Of a stretch of DNA of 59,522 nucleotides, positions 58,646-59,522 are shown one piece after another. Source of the stretch: Phycisphaerales bacterium (GTDB lineage: Bacteria > Planctomycetota > Phycisphaerae > Phycisphaerales > JAGLTS01); assembly GCA_023135165.1 (NCBI GenBank), contig JAGLTS010000036.1, forward strand, positions 1 to 59,522, in the 5' to 3' direction. Below the pieces are notes generated by a model. That model was not told the origin of the DNA, made no database searches, and saw only the letters and a list, made by a program, of their open reading frames with translations. The stretch's first letter is position 1; the number at the start of each line of letters is the position of its first letter. Position numbers and translations under genes: made by a program.

Positions 58646-59329
58646 ATGTCCGCGCCAGCAATTTGTTTTGCCACACTCTGCGCCCTGCTCGGCGCAGCTG
58701 CTGCCGATGCGTCATCCGTCTTCGTCTATGACACGACGGTCGGCCTGAATCTTGACTATGAGGGTGATCTCAACGAGGGGACGCTCTCGCTGACGTGCAT
58801 CCCCGGCGCGAACTACCGCGCACAGATCATCGGCGGCGATGTCGGACTTGGCTTCTTCGGCCAAGGCGATGCGCTCTTCTCCGCCAGCGCTGAACTCGAC
58901 GCCTTCTTCGATGAGAAGGCCCCCGGCCACAGCGCCGGCGACTGGGCTTCCTTCACCGGCACGGGACAGGCGCCCTACGACATCTTCCTCAGCGATGAGT
59001 GGGGCAACACAATCACAGCGCAGATCACCACACTGGAACTGCTGGATACCACGGACGCATCCTATCTCCCGGGAATCCAGGGTCAGGCCTTGCTGTCCGA
59101 TGTCGCCATCAGCGGAACCACGTTCCAAGGCGTCGATCTTCCCTCCCACCTGGATGAGGGAACGCTCTACCTATACGCTGAGCAGGGCGAGTGGTCCACG
59201 CTGGGCGAGCTGCTCGAGACCAGCGGGAGCGCTCCGGTCTATACGCTGGAGTTGCGACTTGTTCCCGCACCGGGCACGCTGCTCTTGACGGGCTTGGCAG
59301 GCATCGTCGCCGTCGCACGGCGCCGGTGA
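58646..59329 (+). CDS. PEP-CTERM-anchored secreted protein
   Basis: A 227-residue exported protein: signal peptide (PAICFATLCALLGAAAADA), beta-rich mature domain (VFVYDTTVGLNLDYEGDLNEGTLSLTCIPGANYRAQIIGGDVGLGFFGQGDA) and the sorting tail VPAPGTLLLTGLAGIVAVARRR. It shares only the tail type with the protein at 39196. ATG 58646 has AGGAG 8 bases upstream, chosen over 58607. A strong terminator follows 62 bases after the stop. Confidence 0.83.
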   Translation: MSAPAICFATLCALLGAAAADASSVFVYDTTVGLNLDYEGDLNEGTLSLTCIPGANYRAQIIGGDVGLGFFGQGDALFSASAELDAFFDEKAPGHSAGDWASFTGTGQAPYDIFLSDEWGNTITAQITTLELLDTTDASYLPGIQGQALLSDVAISGTTFQGVDLPSHLDEGTLYLYAEQGEWSTLGELLETSGSAPVYTLELRLVPAPGTLLLTGLAGIVAVARRR

Positions 59330-59391
59330 GCCTTCGTGAACAACCCGAGGTACGGCGTGTGGAGGAGAGAGGACCCGCCGTGCACCGGATC

Positions 59392-59427
59392 AGCCCGCGA
59401 CGCCAAGGCGTCGCGGGCTTTCTTCTT
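59392..59427 (+). terminator. Strong rho-independent terminator
   Basis: A perfect 12-bp GC-rich stem (AGCCCGCGACGC / GCGTCGCGGGCT) with a four-base CAAG loop is followed by TTTCTTCTT. It ends the PEP-CTERM gene transcript. It is the clearest terminator in the window. Confidence 0.9.
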
Positions 59428-59522
59428 GGTGTACCGGGCATGGCACGTCGACTTGGAGGATCAGCCAAATCCCGTCCCCTCTCGGTGCCCTCCGTGTCCT
59501 TCTATGAAGTCGGGTTTGTCAA

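Overview
The window is GC-rich, densely coded bacterial DNA, most likely from a Planctomycetota member close to Phycisphaerae. This is an inference. It rests on secreted proteins carrying GDLDGDGDTDQ-type EF-hand (dockerin-like) repeats, two VPAPG/PEP-CTERM proteins, a full set of LPS-type outer-membrane genes (lptD, lpxA, two LptF/G permeases), scattered type IV pilus/type II secretion parts, and several genes without Shine-Dalgarno sites that start right after a -10 box. I saw no rRNA, tRNA, CRISPR, insertion sequence or phage genes.

Layout. 1-3.5 kb: partial etfB, a GmhA-like sugar isomerase, a prepilin and a secreted EF-hand protein. 3.5-11 kb: ftsK, lptD and a TlpA-like thioredoxin protein. 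11-24.6 kb: one long minus-strand motility block, in transcription order motA-motB-fliL-fliN-fliO-fliP-fliQ-fliR-flhB-flhA-flhF-flhG-small membrane protein-fliA-folK. It supplies the stator, the export gate, the polar-placement GTPase pair and the flagellar sigma factor. fliM, rod, hook and filament genes are not here. 24.7-30 kb: mutY, rsgA, a small basic protein and two tandem Eis-like acetyltransferases. 30-35 kb: an unknown protein, divergent lipB/lpxA, guaB and a membrane-anchored unknown. 35-38 kb: pilT and pilB. 38-44 kb: stand-alone coaB, a PEP-CTERM protein, a secreted EEP-family phosphatase/nuclease, a structured RNA candidate before a small lipoprotein, tryptophanase and an alpha/beta hydrolase. 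44.4-47.4 kb: a 1024-residue secreted protein with 12 FG-GAP-like repeats, EF-hand repeats and a formylglycine-generating-enzyme-like domain. 47.8-54.9 kb: minus-strand lptF-like, PMT-family glycosyltransferase, PAP2 phosphatase, lptG-like, DUF151 nuclease and truD. 55-58.4 kb: four co-oriented pseudopilin genes. 58.6-59.4 kb: a second PEP-CTERM protein with a strong terminator.

How the parts fit: FlhF/FlhG place the flagellum, FlhA/B and FliO/P/Q/R form the export gate, MotA/B with FliL form the stator, and FliA switches on late genes. LptD, LpxA, LptF/G, the PMT glycosyltransferase and PAP2 point to a real lipid A/LPS outer membrane, possibly with sugar or phosphate tailoring of lipid A. 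PilB/PilT and the pseudopilins point to pilus or type II secretion machinery, which could export the secreted EF-hand and PEP-CTERM proteins.

Most notable for follow-up: the FG-GAP/EF-hand/FGE-like chimera, a helically phased A-tract array downstream of it, a multi-stem RNA candidate at 41.22-41.35 kb, overlapping divergent -10 boxes between lipB and lpxA, and a set of predicted leaderless genes (guaB, tnaA, lptD, folK).
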